Shown here: positions 31,932 through 41,542 of the stretch, in pieces
Layout: each line of letters begins with the position of its first letter
Position numbering within the stretch: position 1 is the first letter of the stretch
Made by a program: the position numbers and the translations under genes
Assembly (NCBI RefSeq): GCF_900454535.1
Contig: NZ_UGSP01000001.1
Span: forward strand, 1,113,501 to 1,177,500
Source of the DNA: Avibacterium avium
GTDB taxonomy: Bacteria > Pseudomonadota > Gammaproteobacteria > Enterobacterales > Pasteurellaceae
Length of the DNA stretch: 64,000 nt
Reading direction: 5' to 3'
Notes under the pieces: generated by a model
Seen by the model: only the letters and a program-made list of their open reading frames with translations
Database searches by the model: none
What the model was told of the DNA's origin: nothing

Positions 31932-32894
31932 TTATTGTAACCAACCGCGTTCTTTATAGTAACGCACCGCACCTTCGTGTAATGGCGCAGAAAGTGCGTT
32001 TTTAATCATATCTTCTTCTTTAAGATTGGCGAACGCAGGGTGTAAACGTTTGAAACGATCAAAGTTATCAAACACCGCTTTAACTGCGGCATAAACTTTA
32101 TCTTCTGGCACATCAGCAGAAGTGACTAGGGTTGCATACACACCGAAACTTTCTACTGGATTATCTGTACCACGATATAGTCCACCCGGAATCGTTGCTT
32201 TCGCATAGTAAGGGTTTGCTGCCACTAAACGATCAATGGCTTCACCTGTTACAGGAACAAGATGGGCATTACAAGACGCTGCCGCTTCTTTCAACGCACC
32301 ATTTGGGTGACCTACGTTATAGGTAATCGCATCAAGATTGTTATCACACATTACCGATGCCATTTCTGCAGGTTTTAATTCAGACGCCACTTTAAATTCT
32401 TTGTCTGTCCAGCCTTTCGCAGCCAAGATCACATTCATTGTTGCACGCGTACCAGAACCCGGATCGCCCACATTCACACGTTTACCTTTCAAATCATCAA
32501 AAGAATTGATATTTGAATCATCACGCGCCATTAAAGTGAACGGCTCAGGGTGAATTGAAAACACTGCACGCAATTTATCATTTTTCTTACCCGCAAAGGA
32601 GCTTGTACCGTGGTAAGCGTGATATTGCCAGTCTGATTGTGCAATACCCATTTCCATTTGATCTGCGGCAATCGCATTTAAGTTTGCCACAGAACCACCT
32701 GTTGAAGGCGCGTTACATTTAATATGAGTTTTTGCAGTATCGCGGTTCACTAATTGACAGATTGATTGACCAACCACATAGTAAACCCCAGTTTGACCAC
32801 CAGTCCCGATGGTTACAAACTTATCTTCTGCTTGCACAGAAAAAGAGGTGGCTGCCACACCCGCGATAAGAGAGAGTTTTAATAATTTCTTCAT
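31932..32894 (-). CDS. TAXI family TRAP solute-binding protein
   Basis: Periplasmic substrate-binding protein of 320 residues. The signal peptide KKLLKLSLIAGVAATSFSVQA is followed by VTIGTGGQTGVYYVVGQSIC, the hallmark TAXI segment. GKRVNVGDPGSGTRATMN lies near the middle, and EEDMIKNALSAPLHEGAVRYYKE closes the protein. It is the first gene of the cluster with the fused permease and usp. Two cysteines remain in the mature protein beyond the N-terminal one and could form a disulfide. Confidence 0.93.
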   Translation of the reverse strand: MKKLLKLSLIAGVAATSFSVQAEDKFVTIGTGGQTGVYYVVGQSICQLVNRDTAKTHIKCNAPSTGGSVANLNAIAADQMEMGIAQSDWQYHAYHGTSSFAGKKNDKLRAVFSIHPEPFTLMARDDSNINSFDDLKGKRVNVGDPGSGTRATMNVILAAKGWTDKEFKVASELKPAEMASVMCDNNLDAITYNVGHPNGALKEAAASCNAHLVPVTGEAIDRLVAANPYYAKATIPGGLYRGTDNPVESFGVYATLVTSADVPEDKVYAAVKAVFDNFDRFKRLHPAFANLKEEDMIKNALSAPLHEGAVRYYKERGWLQ

Positions 32895-33246
32895 TTTTAC
32901 TCCTTTGCATATTTAGTTTCTATTAAAGGCGAACTTGCGAACGCAAAGTTCGTCTTAAAGATGTTGTGAGTCCAAAAATTAACAAAAATTTTACAGACGG
33001 GATAAAGATATACCCTAGATTACCTTTCGTTGCAATCATTTTTTTCGATAAATCGCCTTAAAGTGCGGAAGAATTTTTGCGAATTTTTATGATTTCAAAC
33101 GAGAATAAATGAACTTTTGCACGAATTAACACACTAAGAAAGGCATCTATAAAATATCATTAGAGCAATTTGTTATCCGCTACTTATACGTTTCATTTAT
33201 AAGTATGGCTATTTTTATAAAAAATCATTCTACTTAAGGAGTTAAG
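32895..33246. other. Divergent control region, TAXI operon and comEA-like gene
   Basis: No gene is seen. The region is AT-rich, with one degenerate uptake sequence at 33060. TTTTGCGA at 33075-33082 equals the left half of a CRP-S (Sxy-dependent) competence site, but the right half is poor. TATAAA near 33148 could be a -10 for the comEA-like gene. I would not call the CRP-S site without testing. Confidence 0.3.
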
Positions 33247-33936
33247 ATGAAATTATTAAAATCTGTATTAGCACTAAGTTTTGCCGTTGCGACTTCAGGC
33301 GTTGCATTGGCAGAAAATCCATTGGCAAATGCAAAAGACGCCGTAAAAACAACTGCGCAATCAATGAAACAAGATAGCGCATCAAAAGCAAAAGATTTAG
33401 TCAAAGAACAAGCTACTAAAAAAGCAAATGCAGTGAAAGATGCGGCGAAAGAAAAAGCGAATGCTGCAAAATCATCGGCAAGTGAAAAAGTAGCAAAAGC
33501 TAAAGAGAAAGCGGCTGATACCAAAAGTGCGGTAGAAAATAAAGCAAAATCTGCCAAAGAATCTTTAACAGATAAAGCGTCAAAAGATAAATCGCTCACC
33601 GATAAAGTGAAAGAAAAAGCATCTGAAAAAGCGAAAGAGGCTAAAGAAAAAGCAAAAGATGCAAAAGAAAAAGTAAAATCAAGCGCAGATAACGCAAAAG
33701 ACAAAGCGAAATCATTAACGGAAAAAGCGAAGTCTTATGCAGGTGAAAAAATCAACATTAACAAAGCAGATGCGAAAACCTTACAAAACCTTTCAGGTAT
33801 TGGTGAAGCAAAAGCAAAAGCCATTGTTGAATACCGCGAAAAAGTAGGCAAAATTAAATCAGTAGAAGATTTGTCAAACATTTCAGGCATCGGTGCTGCA
33901 ACAATTGAAAAAATTGCTCCTTATTTAACATTCTAA
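33247..33936 (+). CDS. ComEA/ComE1-like DNA-binding protein with Lys/Ala-rich spacer
   Basis: Exported protein of 229 residues. A signal peptide (KLLKSVLALSFAVATSGVALA) is followed by about 145 residues made mostly of Ala, Lys, Glu, Asp and Ser in LEA-like repeats such as EKAKEAKEKAKDAKEKVK. The C-terminal ~60 residues hold a double helix-hairpin-helix of the ComEA type: INKADAKTLQNLSGIG and DLSNISGIGAATIEKI. ComEA proteins bind incoming DNA in the periplasm during transformation. Pasteurella ComE1 has also been reported to bind fibronectin. Other Pasteurellaceae ComE1 proteins are about half this length. AAGGAG precedes the ATG. Confidence 0.85.
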   Translation: MKLLKSVLALSFAVATSGVALAENPLANAKDAVKTTAQSMKQDSASKAKDLVKEQATKKANAVKDAAKEKANAAKSSASEKVAKAKEKAADTKSAVENKAKSAKESLTDKASKDKSLTDKVKEKASEKAKEAKEKAKDAKEKVKSSADNAKDKAKSLTEKAKSYAGEKININKADAKTLQNLSGIGEAKAKAIVEYREKVGKIKSVEDLSNISGIGAATIEKIAPYLTF

Positions 33937-33954
33937 GTTTATTTTGAACAAAAC

Positions 33955-33984
33955 AAAGGCTAATCAAGTGATTAGCCTTTTTTC
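33955..33984 (+). terminator. Terminator after the comEA-like gene
   Basis: AGGCTAATC and GATTAGCCT pair around AAGT, followed by Ts. An A-run on the left may let it serve putP on the other strand as well. Confidence 0.85.
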
Positions 33985-33998
33985 GTTTCACAAAGCAA

Positions 33999-35495
33999 TT
34001 ATTGCTGATTAAACGTTTCCACCGCAGAATCAAATTTCTCAGCGATTTGTTTATCTACAGGTGAGAAAATTGATGAGGTTAGGGTAACGAAAGAACAAGC
34101 TAGGAAGCCTGGGATAATTTCGTATAAGTTGGCGATGTCTTTCCAGTTTAGCGCGGTCATTAGCGGTTTCCACGCTACAACCGTTACCGCACCGGCTAAC
34201 ATTCCCCATAATGCGGCGTTGGAGGTGATGTTGCGGTTAAATAGGGAAAGGATCACCAATGGCCCAAATGATGCGCCAAAGCCAGCCCAAGCGTAGGATA
34301 CTAAGCCCATTACTTTAGAATTCGGATCTTGTGCGATGGCAATGGCTACAATGGCGATGAGCAATACCATTACGCGTCCAACCCAAACTAATTCCGTGCT
34401 TGAGGCATTTTTGCGTAAGAAACCGTGGTAGAAATCTTCGGTAATGGCAGCAGAACACATTAAGAATTGTGCTGATAAGGTACTCATAATCGCCGCTAAA
34501 ATGGCGGATAGCACAATACCCACGATCCAAGGATTAAAAATGGCTTTGGAAATTTCAATGAACACCGATTCGGCAGAATCTAAGGCGATACCTTTTACTT
34601 CAAAATAAGCTAAGCCGAAATAGCCCACTGCACAAGCGCCACCTAAGCAGAGGATCATCCAAGTGATCCCGATTGTGCGCGCTTTATCGAGAGCTTGTAC
34701 TGAACTGGCTGCCATAAAACGGGCTAAGATATGCGGTTGTCCGAAATAGCCTAATCCCCAAGAAAGGGCCGAAATCACGCCAATACCTGATACATTATAA
34801 AGCCAGTTGGAATAAGGAATTCCCGTTTGTTGTGATTTAGCTTCTAGGGCAAGGGTGATTTCTTCCCAACTAATGTTGAGCAGCACGATGACAGGGGCGA
34901 GCAATAAAGCGAAAATCATCAATGAGGCTTGAATAGTATCGCTCCAAGAAATCGCTAAATAGCCACCAATAAAGGTGTAGGCAATGGTTGCCACCGCACC
35001 AAAAATCAAGGCGGTGGTGTAATCAATGCCTAATAAGCTTTGGAACAATTTTGCCCCAGCTACCACACCAGATGCACAATAAATAGTGAAGAAAAACAAG
35101 ATCACTGAAGAAGAAAGAATTTTCAGCCATTTTGCTCGTTTCGGAAATCGCATTGCAAAATATTCAGGCAAGGTGAGTGCATTGCCATAGTGTTCCGTGA
35201 AAACCCGTAAACGCCCTGCCACAATGCGGTAATTTAGATATGCCCCAACCGTTAGCCCCACGGCAATCCAGGCTTCTGATAAGCCAGTAAGGAAAATTGC
35301 ACCGGGCAAGCCAAGCAATAACCAACCAGACATATCTGATGCGCCCGCCGACATTGCGGTAACAAAGCTACCCATTTTGCGGCCGCCTAAAATGTAATCG
35401 TTAAAATTTTTGGTGGAAATATAGGCGTAAATCCCAATCCCTAAAATGATAACAAGATACAGTCCAAAAGCTGTGTAGATTTGATAATTCTGCAT
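33999..35495 (-). CDS. putP: Sodium/proline symporter
   Basis: Sodium:solute symporter family protein, 498 residues and about 13 helices, importing proline with sodium. GGRKMGSFVTAMSAGASDMSGWLLLGLPG near the N-terminus and the later GYFGQPHILARFMA are PutP signatures. It lies 17 bases after putA on the same strand, so uptake and breakdown of proline are probably co-transcribed. This differs from E. coli, where the two genes are divergent. Confidence 0.94.
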   Translation of the reverse strand: MQNYQIYTAFGLYLVIILGIGIYAYISTKNFNDYILGGRKMGSFVTAMSAGASDMSGWLLLGLPGAIFLTGLSEAWIAVGLTVGAYLNYRIVAGRLRVFTEHYGNALTLPEYFAMRFPKRAKWLKILSSSVILFFFTIYCASGVVAGAKLFQSLLGIDYTTALIFGAVATIAYTFIGGYLAISWSDTIQASLMIFALLLAPVIVLLNISWEEITLALEAKSQQTGIPYSNWLYNVSGIGVISALSWGLGYFGQPHILARFMAASSVQALDKARTIGITWMILCLGGACAVGYFGLAYFEVKGIALDSAESVFIEISKAIFNPWIVGIVLSAILAAIMSTLSAQFLMCSAAITEDFYHGFLRKNASSTELVWVGRVMVLLIAIVAIAIAQDPNSKVMGLVSYAWAGFGASFGPLVILSLFNRNITSNAALWGMLAGAVTVVAWKPLMTALNWKDIANLYEIIPGFLACSFVTLTSSIFSPVDKQIAEKFDSAVETFNQQ

Positions 35496-35512
35496 ACTTT
35501 ATCCCTATAAAA

Positions 35513-38500
35513 TTATTGTTCTTCAATGGCCATTAGGGTGGCGTTGCCCCCTGCGGCAGAAATATTCTCACTGCGTGAAAATTCGTTATATAGCAAGGTC
35601 AAATCCTGATTGACTGTCCAATCATATAAACAGAAAATCGCAGGATTATTCTGCGCAAAGCGCTGACGTGTTTGGGTATCGATAGGCGATACAAACACCG
35701 CTTTTTGCAAATGCTGTCCTTCTTTTAGGATTTGTAGATGTGGTAATTGATAGCTCAACAGCGGATTATCTTTTTCTACAACAACATTAAATCCTGCTTG
35801 TTGTAACCGCTGATAAGCCGCAGTTAAACGAGCGTGGTCTTGACCGAGTAATAAAACAGAAGTGGTTTTATAATCAATGCTATTTAATTCCCCTGTAATA
35901 CTAGGCAATACTTTGTTTTTTGCAAGTATAGATGAATAATATTGTGATGTTTTGGTTAAACGTTGAACATAAAGCTCGCCGCCTGCTTTCGGCCCTGTGC
36001 CTGATAAGCCGTGTCCGCCGAACGGTTGCACGCCAACCACGGCTCCCACAATATTACGGTTAATGTAGAAATTGCCACATTCTAAATGCTGTTGCACAAA
36101 GGCAACATTTTTGCTGATGCGGCTATGGCAGCCCCCTGTTAAGGCATAGCCTTTGGCATTAATTTTTTGCAGATAATCGCCCAATTCTGCTTTTTTATAG
36201 CGAACAAAGTGTAGAATTGGCCCGAATACTTCACGATTAATTTGATCCAACGAATCCACTTCATAAATGGCTGGCGCGACGAAATGCCCTGAAGTTGGGG
36301 AATCCAATTCAAAATATCGGCGAGAAAACGACCGCACTTGTGTTTGGTAATTGATTAAATTAGCTTGTGCTTCTTCATCGATCACTGGTCCAATATCAGT
36401 ATTGAGTAGCTCTGGATTGCCAATTACTAATTCTTTCATTGCTTCGGTGATCATTTGGTATAAGCGATCCGCAATGTCTTCTTGCACTAATAAAATACGC
36501 AAGGCAGAACAGCGTTGGCCTGCGGAATCAAAGGCGGAACTGAGTACATCGGTAATCACTTGCTCTAATAAGGCGGAAGAATCTACCACCATAGTGTTTA
36601 AACCGCCGGTTTCAGCAATGAGCACGGGTTGATCTTCTCGTTTCACAAGCTGTTTATTGATTAAATGGGCTACTTCCGTTGAGCCAGTAAACATTACTGC
36701 ATTAAAGGGTTGAGCCACTAACGCTGCACCTAAATCCCCAGCCCCTAAGGTGAGTTGCAAGGCTTCTTGTGGCACGCCTGCTTGATGTAATAATTTTACG
36801 GCATAATAAGCAATGAGCGAAGTTTGCTCGGCAGGTTTTGCAATCACATTATTGCCCGCTGCCAAGGCTGCAGCGATTTGCCCAGTGAAAATTGCCAGAG
36901 GGAAATTCCAAGGAGAAATACACAGCACGTTGCCTAGTGGTGGTGCGAGGGCTTTTTTGCTGTCTAATAAGCGGATTTGTTCCGCGTAATAACGCAAGAA
37001 ATCCACCGCTTCACGCAGTTCCCCAATGGCATTGGGTAAGGTTTTTCCTGCTTCTTCAATGGCAAGACGTAGCAACAAGCCAGTATTTTCTTGATAAAAA
37101 TCCGCCGCTTTTTCTAAAATTGTCGCACGTTCTTCCACGATTTTTTCTTGCCAAACACGAGATTGCAGCACATCAAACACCGCAGGCACATCATCTGGCG
37201 ACATAAAAGTGGAAGTTGGTAAATGCTGTGCTGTATCAGCCGGTTTGCGACCTTGATAACGTTGTGCTGCTTTCACTGGCACAGCACAAAGGGATTGCAC
37301 GTCCGAATATTCTGCTTGATTTAATTGCTGTTGCAATTCCGCCAATTGGATTTCATCACTTAAATTAAAGCCTTGAGAATTACAACGATGTGGGAAAAGA
37401 TCCGCCGGTAATTTAATCGCTTTATTTGGCACACCGTTAAAGCGAGCAAATTTTTTCCACGGTGCTTCAATCAGTTCATTGACAGAAATATTGTTATCCA
37501 CTAATTGATGCACGAAAGAGGAATTTGCACCGTTTTCCAGCAATCGGCGTACAAGATAGGCGAGTAGGGTTTCATAGGTTCCCACAGGTGCATACACCCG
37601 CACGCGACAATTAAATTGATGTTCACCAACCACGTTATCGTAAAGGGTTTCCCCCATTCCGTGCAGACATTGAAACTCAAACTCTTTGCCTTTACCCAGT
37701 TCCACAATGGTGGCTAGGGTTTGCACATTATGCGTCGCAAATTGTGGATAAATGGCATCTTGCGCGTCTAATAATTTCTTCGCACAGCTAATATAAGAAA
37801 TATCCGTATGCACTTTACGTGTATAAACGGGGAAGCCTTGCACGCCCTCGGTTTGCGCCCATTTAATTTCGCTATCCCAATACGCCCCTTTCACCAAGCG
37901 CACCATCATTCTGCGTTGATAACGGCGATTTAACGCAATAATGTAATCCAACACATAAGGACAGCGTTTTGAATAGGCCTGCACCACAAAGCCGATGCCG
38001 TTAAAGTCGGCAAGATCAGGATCTTGTAATAATTTTTCGAGCAGATCTAAAGAAATTTCAAGGCGTGCCATTTCTTCTGCATCAATGTTTAGACCGATAT
38101 TGTATTGTTTTGCTAGCACAAAAAGCTGTTTTAAACGCGGATAAATTTCGCTCATTAAACGATCTTGTTGCGAACGAGAATAACGCGGGTGGATAGCCGA
38201 TAATTTCACCGATACGCCATTTGCATCATATAAGGCTCTCCCTGCGGATTGTTTACCCACGGCGTGAATGGCGTCCACATAATCCTGTAAATATCTGTCC
38301 GCATCTTCCATTGTCATTGCGGCTTCGCCGAGCATATCAAAGGAGAAACAGTAGCCCATTTTTTCTCTTGTCGTAATATTTTTTAGAGCTTTTTCCATTG
38401 TTTCGCCAGTAACAAATTGCTCACCTAAAATCCCCATTGCTTTTTCAATGGCTTTTTTCATCACTGGTGCGGAAAGGCGAGAGAAACTTTTCATCAACGC

Positions 38501-38953
38501 AGAAGAAAGGGCTTCTTCATCTAAACTAGCACTGATTTTATTACCGAGCATTAAGCCTAGGCTTGCGGCGTTGGTAAACAGAGAGCCTGATTTTTTCAAA
38601 TGGGCTTGCCAATTACCTAGCTGAAGTTTATCGTTAATTAAATCATAACGGGTTTGCGCATCGGGAATACGCAACAAGGCTTCCGCCAAGCACATCAAGG
38701 CAATGCCTTCATCACAACCTAAAGAAAACTCGTGCATCAAGGCATCAACGCCATAATGTTTCTGTTTTTTACTGCGGATTTTGCCGATTAATTCTCGGGC
38801 GACTTGTTCAATGGAAGATTCTTGTTGTGGTGTGAAATCTAAGGTTTGGACTAATTGACTTACTGCGGGTTGTTCAGAGCAATCATAATGCTCACTGATA
38901 ATTTTACGAAGTTCAGGTTCTACACTGGGTAGCGGAGGAAATTGAAAACGCAT
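35513..38953 (-). CDS. putA: Bifunctional proline dehydrogenase / P5C dehydrogenase
   Basis: Oxidises proline to glutamate in two linked steps. The 1146-residue protein starts at a point matching about residue 87 of E. coli PutA, so the N-terminal ribbon-helix-helix operator-binding domain is missing and the enzyme should not repress put genes. The FAD barrel carries LVKGAYWDSEIK (about 350) and CLHGMGE. The aldehyde dehydrogenase has ISPWNFPLAIFTGQ, ETGGLNTMVV and catalytic Cys815 in GQRCSA. A shortened C-terminal domain ends with AAGGNATLMAIEEQ. A CRP site lies upstream. Confidence 0.95.
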   Translation of the reverse strand: MRFQFPPLPSVEPELRKIISEHYDCSEQPAVSQLVQTLDFTPQQESSIEQVARELIGKIRSKKQKHYGVDALMHEFSLGCDEGIALMCLAEALLRIPDAQTRYDLINDKLQLGNWQAHLKKSGSLFTNAASLGLMLGNKISASLDEEALSSALMKSFSRLSAPVMKKAIEKAMGILGEQFVTGETMEKALKNITTREKMGYCFSFDMLGEAAMTMEDADRYLQDYVDAIHAVGKQSAGRALYDANGVSVKLSAIHPRYSRSQQDRLMSEIYPRLKQLFVLAKQYNIGLNIDAEEMARLEISLDLLEKLLQDPDLADFNGIGFVVQAYSKRCPYVLDYIIALNRRYQRRMMVRLVKGAYWDSEIKWAQTEGVQGFPVYTRKVHTDISYISCAKKLLDAQDAIYPQFATHNVQTLATIVELGKGKEFEFQCLHGMGETLYDNVVGEHQFNCRVRVYAPVGTYETLLAYLVRRLLENGANSSFVHQLVDNNISVNELIEAPWKKFARFNGVPNKAIKLPADLFPHRCNSQGFNLSDEIQLAELQQQLNQAEYSDVQSLCAVPVKAAQRYQGRKPADTAQHLPTSTFMSPDDVPAVFDVLQSRVWQEKIVEERATILEKAADFYQENTGLLLRLAIEEAGKTLPNAIGELREAVDFLRYYAEQIRLLDSKKALAPPLGNVLCISPWNFPLAIFTGQIAAALAAGNNVIAKPAEQTSLIAYYAVKLLHQAGVPQEALQLTLGAGDLGAALVAQPFNAVMFTGSTEVAHLINKQLVKREDQPVLIAETGGLNTMVVDSSALLEQVITDVLSSAFDSAGQRCSALRILLVQEDIADRLYQMITEAMKELVIGNPELLNTDIGPVIDEEAQANLINYQTQVRSFSRRYFELDSPTSGHFVAPAIYEVDSLDQINREVFGPILHFVRYKKAELGDYLQKINAKGYALTGGCHSRISKNVAFVQQHLECGNFYINRNIVGAVVGVQPFGGHGLSGTGPKAGGELYVQRLTKTSQYYSSILAKNKVLPSITGELNSIDYKTTSVLLLGQDHARLTAAYQRLQQAGFNVVVEKDNPLLSYQLPHLQILKEGQHLQKAVFVSPIDTQTRQRFAQNNPAIFCLYDWTVNQDLTLLYNEFSRSENISAAGGNATLMAIEEQ

Positions 38954-38989
38954 TTTATTTACCTACTTATTTTCAAATGTTTTTTAATT

Positions 38990-39013
38990 GTTAAAAAGAC
39001 GTTAAGGATTGTA
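38990..39013 (-). promoter_or_regulatory. Candidate putA promoter (-10)
   Basis: On the minus strand GCTACAATCC supplies a -10 (TACAAT, 39013-39008), with start of transcription expected near 39001-38999. The -35 region (TTTATT or TTGATT) is poor, as is usual for activator-dependent promoters. Confidence 0.5.
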
Positions 39014-39049
39014 GCTAATTTTTTTAAGAATAAATCAAAAAATTATCAG

Positions 39050-39071
39050 AACTGTGATGTAGTTCAAAAAA
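39050..39071 (-). promoter_or_regulatory. CRP binding site upstream of putA
   Basis: AACTGTGATGTAGTTCAAAAAA matches the CRP consensus AAATGTGATCTAGATCACATTT at 15 of 22 positions, with a perfect left half TGTGAT. Its centre is about 60-61.5 bases upstream of the start inferred from the TACAAT box, the classic class I distance. Cyclic-AMP control of proline catabolism is known in enterobacteria. Confidence 0.6.
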
Positions 39072-39200
39072 CGGGTTGTTTCTCAGGAGATTGGATTCAA
39101 ACAGGGCAGGGAGAATCATAGCAAAAAGAATGAAAAAATTTACCGCACTTTTCTCTTTTATTATTAACTAATTTGAAAAAGTGATTTTCATTATTGTGAA

Positions 39201-39229
39201 TTGTATAGGTAATGCAATTCCGTTATGAT
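39201..39229 (+). promoter_or_regulatory. Promoter of the DoxX gene
   Basis: TTGTAT (39201-39206), a 17-base spacer and TATGAT (39224-39229) lie about 50 bases before the ATG. Confidence 0.6.
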
Positions 39230-39279
39230 ACGCGCTCTTTCGCTCCTACTGGAGTAAGATTATTTTTAAAGGAAACATT

Positions 39280-39687
39280 ATGAATTCATTAAATAAAATT
39301 AGCCCTTATGCACTCGGATTATTACGCATTATTGCAGGCTATATGTTTTTATTACACGGCACGTCAAAATTCTTTGAATACCCAGTTTCAATGACAGGTG
39401 GCAACGGTGCTGTGGAACTCTTTTCAATGATGGGCATTGGCGGTGTGTTAGAAATCGTTGGTGGCGCATTATTGATTTTAGGGCTATTTACCCGCCCAGT
39501 GGCATTCATTCTTTCTGGTATGATGGCGGTGGCATATTTCCAAATTCACGCTTCTTTGGATAACGTGTTATTGCCAATCGTCAATAAAGGTGAGCTTGCT
39601 GCATTATATTCTTTAGTTTTCTTAAACTTTGTTTTCTTAGGCGCAGGTGCTTTCGCATTAGATAACAAAGTCTGCAAGAAAAGCTAA
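39280..39687 (+). CDS. DoxX family membrane protein
   Basis: A 135-residue, four-helix membrane protein of the DoxX/DoxD family. The N-terminal LGLLRIIAGYMFLLHGTSKFFEYP and the central GVLEIVGGALLILGLFTRPVAF are family features. Members have been linked to thiol/redox homeostasis and quinone-dependent oxidation, but the role of this one is unknown. TAAAGGAAAC precedes the ATG and a terminator follows, so it is a single-gene unit. Confidence 0.85.
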   Translation: MNSLNKISPYALGLLRIIAGYMFLLHGTSKFFEYPVSMTGGNGAVELFSMMGIGGVLEIVGGALLILGLFTRPVAFILSGMMAVAYFQIHASLDNVLLPIVNKGELAALYSLVFLNFVFLGAGAFALDNKVCKKS

Positions 39688-39723
39688 TAAAACTAATTTG
39701 TCTTTTTTAGAGTTGTTGATTTT

Positions 39724-39746
39724 AACCCGCATTAGCGGGTTTTTTG
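39724..39746 (+). terminator. Terminator after the DoxX gene
   Basis: AACCCGC and GCGGGTT pair around ATTA, followed by five or more Ts. Confidence 0.85.
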
Positions 39747-39855
39747 TCTTTTGAGAAAAATAATTCAAAAATGCACCGCACTTTTGGTACGCCTTGCCTA
39801 TGGAAATCTTGAATTGTTGGTTTTTTGTTAAGAAATTTGATTTCGTGCTACATAA

Positions 39856-39877
39856 AAGCAAACGATTGCGTTATAAT
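39856..39877 (+). promoter_or_regulatory. PurR operator and -10 of purHD
   Basis: AAGCAAACGATTGCGT (39856-39871) matches the PurR box ACGCAAACGTTTGCGT at all but two or three positions and is nearly palindromic. TATAAT follows immediately at 39872-39877. A repressor bound here would cover the promoter, as at E. coli purHD. Confidence 0.8.
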
Positions 39878-39917
39878 GCGGGCGTTTTTTCATTTCATTA
39901 AATTAAAGGAAATATCA

Positions 39918-41522
39918 ATGCAACCAAATCGCCCAATTCGTCAGGCTTTACTTAGTGTTTCAGACAAAACTGGTATTGTGGAATTTGCTCAAGGCTTAGT
40001 GCAACGTGGAGTGAAACTGCTTTCCACCGGCGGCACGGCAAAATTATTAATGGAAAAAGGTTTGCCCGTTATCGAAGTATCCGATTACACGGGCTTCCCT
40101 GAGATGATGGACGGGCGAGTGAAAACCCTGCACCCAAAAGTTCACGGCGGTATTTTAGGACGCCGTGGGGTTGATGATGAAATAATGGCGCAGCACCAGA
40201 TTGATCCCATTGATATGGTGGTAGTGAACCTTTATCCTTTCGCCCAAACTGTGGCAAAACCAGATTGTACCCTTGAAGATGCTGTAGAAAATATTGATAT
40301 TGGCGGCCCAACAATGGTGCGATCTGCAGCGAAAAATCATAAAGATGTGGCGATTGTGGTGAATAATCAGGATTTTTCTGCGATTTTGGCTGAAATGGAT
40401 CAAAATCAAAATGGCTTAACCTTGGAAACACGTTTTGATTTAGCCATCAAAGCCTTTGAGCATACCGCACAATATGATGCGATGATCGCCAACTATTTTG
40501 GTAAATTGGTGAAACCTTATTTTGCTGCAGATGAAGAAGAGCAAAATGCCTTGTGCGGCCAATTCCCACGCACCTTGAATTTGAATTTTATCCGCAAACA
40601 AACAATGCGTTATGGGGAAAATGGTCATCAAAATGCCGCATTTTATGTGGAAAAAGAACAAAAAGAAGCCAGTGTGTCCACCGCAAAACAGCTACAAGGC
40701 AAAGCCCTTTCTTATAACAATATTACTGATACGGACGCCGCACTGGAATGCGTGAAAAGTTTTAATGAACCTGCTTGTGTGATCGTGAAACACGCGAACC
40801 CTTGTGGTGTTGCCTTAGGCGAAGATATTTTAGATGCCTACAACCGTGCCTATCAAACTGATCCAACTTCTGCTTTCGGCGGCATTATTGCCTTTAACCG
40901 CCCTTTAGACGAAGCTACCGCACAGGCTATTGTTGATCGTCAATTTGTTGAAGTGATTATTGCCCCAGTGGTGCAAGAAGGGGCGAAAGCCGTATTGAAA
41001 GCGAAGAAAAATGTGCGTGTTTTAGAATGTGGCGAATGGCATAGCGAGCCACAGCAACGCTTAGATTTTAAACGAGTTAATGGCGGATTATTAGTGCAAG
41101 ATAGCGATTTAGGAATGGTGGATCTTGCTGATTTACAAGTGGTGAGCAAACGTAAGCCAACAGAAAAAGAACTGCAAGATTTACTATTTTGCTGGAAAGT
41201 GGCGAAATTTGTGAAATCGAATGCCATTGTGTATGCCAAAGATAATCAAACCATCGGCATTGGCGCAGGACAAATGAGCCGTGTTTATTCAGCCAAAATT
41301 GCGGGCATTAAAGCACAAGATGAAGGCTTGGAGGTGAAAGGTTGCGTAATGGCGTCCGATGCGTTCTTCCCATTCCGTGATGGCATTGATGCCGCAGCCA
41401 AAGTCGGCATTGAATGTGTGATCCACCCAGGCGGTTCAATGCGAGATCAAGAAGTGATCGATGCCGCTGATGAACATAATATGGTAATGGTGCTAACGGG
41501 AATGCGTCATTTCCGTCATTAA
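39918..41522 (+). CDS. purH: Bifunctional AICAR transformylase / IMP cyclohydrolase
   Basis: Performs the last two steps of IMP synthesis. The 534-residue product begins [19 protein letters not shown], the family start. The frame extends 93 bases upstream across the promoter, which I exclude. STGGTAKLL and [13 protein letters not shown] lie in the cyclohydrolase domain. [10 protein letters not shown] carries the transformylase Lys-His pair, and the protein ends with [18 protein letters not shown] precedes the ATG at 39918. It is followed 20 bases later by purD. Confidence 0.97.
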   Translation: MQPNRPIRQALLSVSDKTGIVEFAQGLVQRGVKLLSTGGTAKLLMEKGLPVIEVSDYTGFPEMMDGRVKTLHPKVHGGILGRRGVDDEIMAQHQIDPIDMVVVNLYPFAQTVAKPDCTLEDAVENIDIGGPTMVRSAAKNHKDVAIVVNNQDFSAILAEMDQNQNGLTLETRFDLAIKAFEHTAQYDAMIANYFGKLVKPYFAADEEEQNALCGQFPRTLNLNFIRKQTMRYGENGHQNAAFYVEKEQKEASVSTAKQLQGKALSYNNITDTDAALECVKSFNEPACVIVKHANPCGVALGEDILDAYNRAYQTDPTSAFGGIIAFNRPLDEATAQAIVDRQFVEVIIAPVVQEGAKAVLKAKKNVRVLECGEWHSEPQQRLDFKRVNGGLLVQDSDLGMVDLADLQVVSKRKPTEKELQDLLFCWKVAKFVKSNAIVYAKDNQTIGIGAGQMSRVYSAKIAGIKAQDEGLEVKGCVMASDAFFPFRDGIDAAAKVGIECVIHPGGSMRDQEVIDAADEHNMVMVLTGMRHFRH

Positions 41523-41542
41523 TTAAAAGTGGGGTAGAAAAA

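Noticed and set aside
39825-39917. Upstream extension of the purH frame
   Set aside because: It would place the PurR operator and -10 box inside coding sequence, and family homology starts at 39918 after a good ribosome site.
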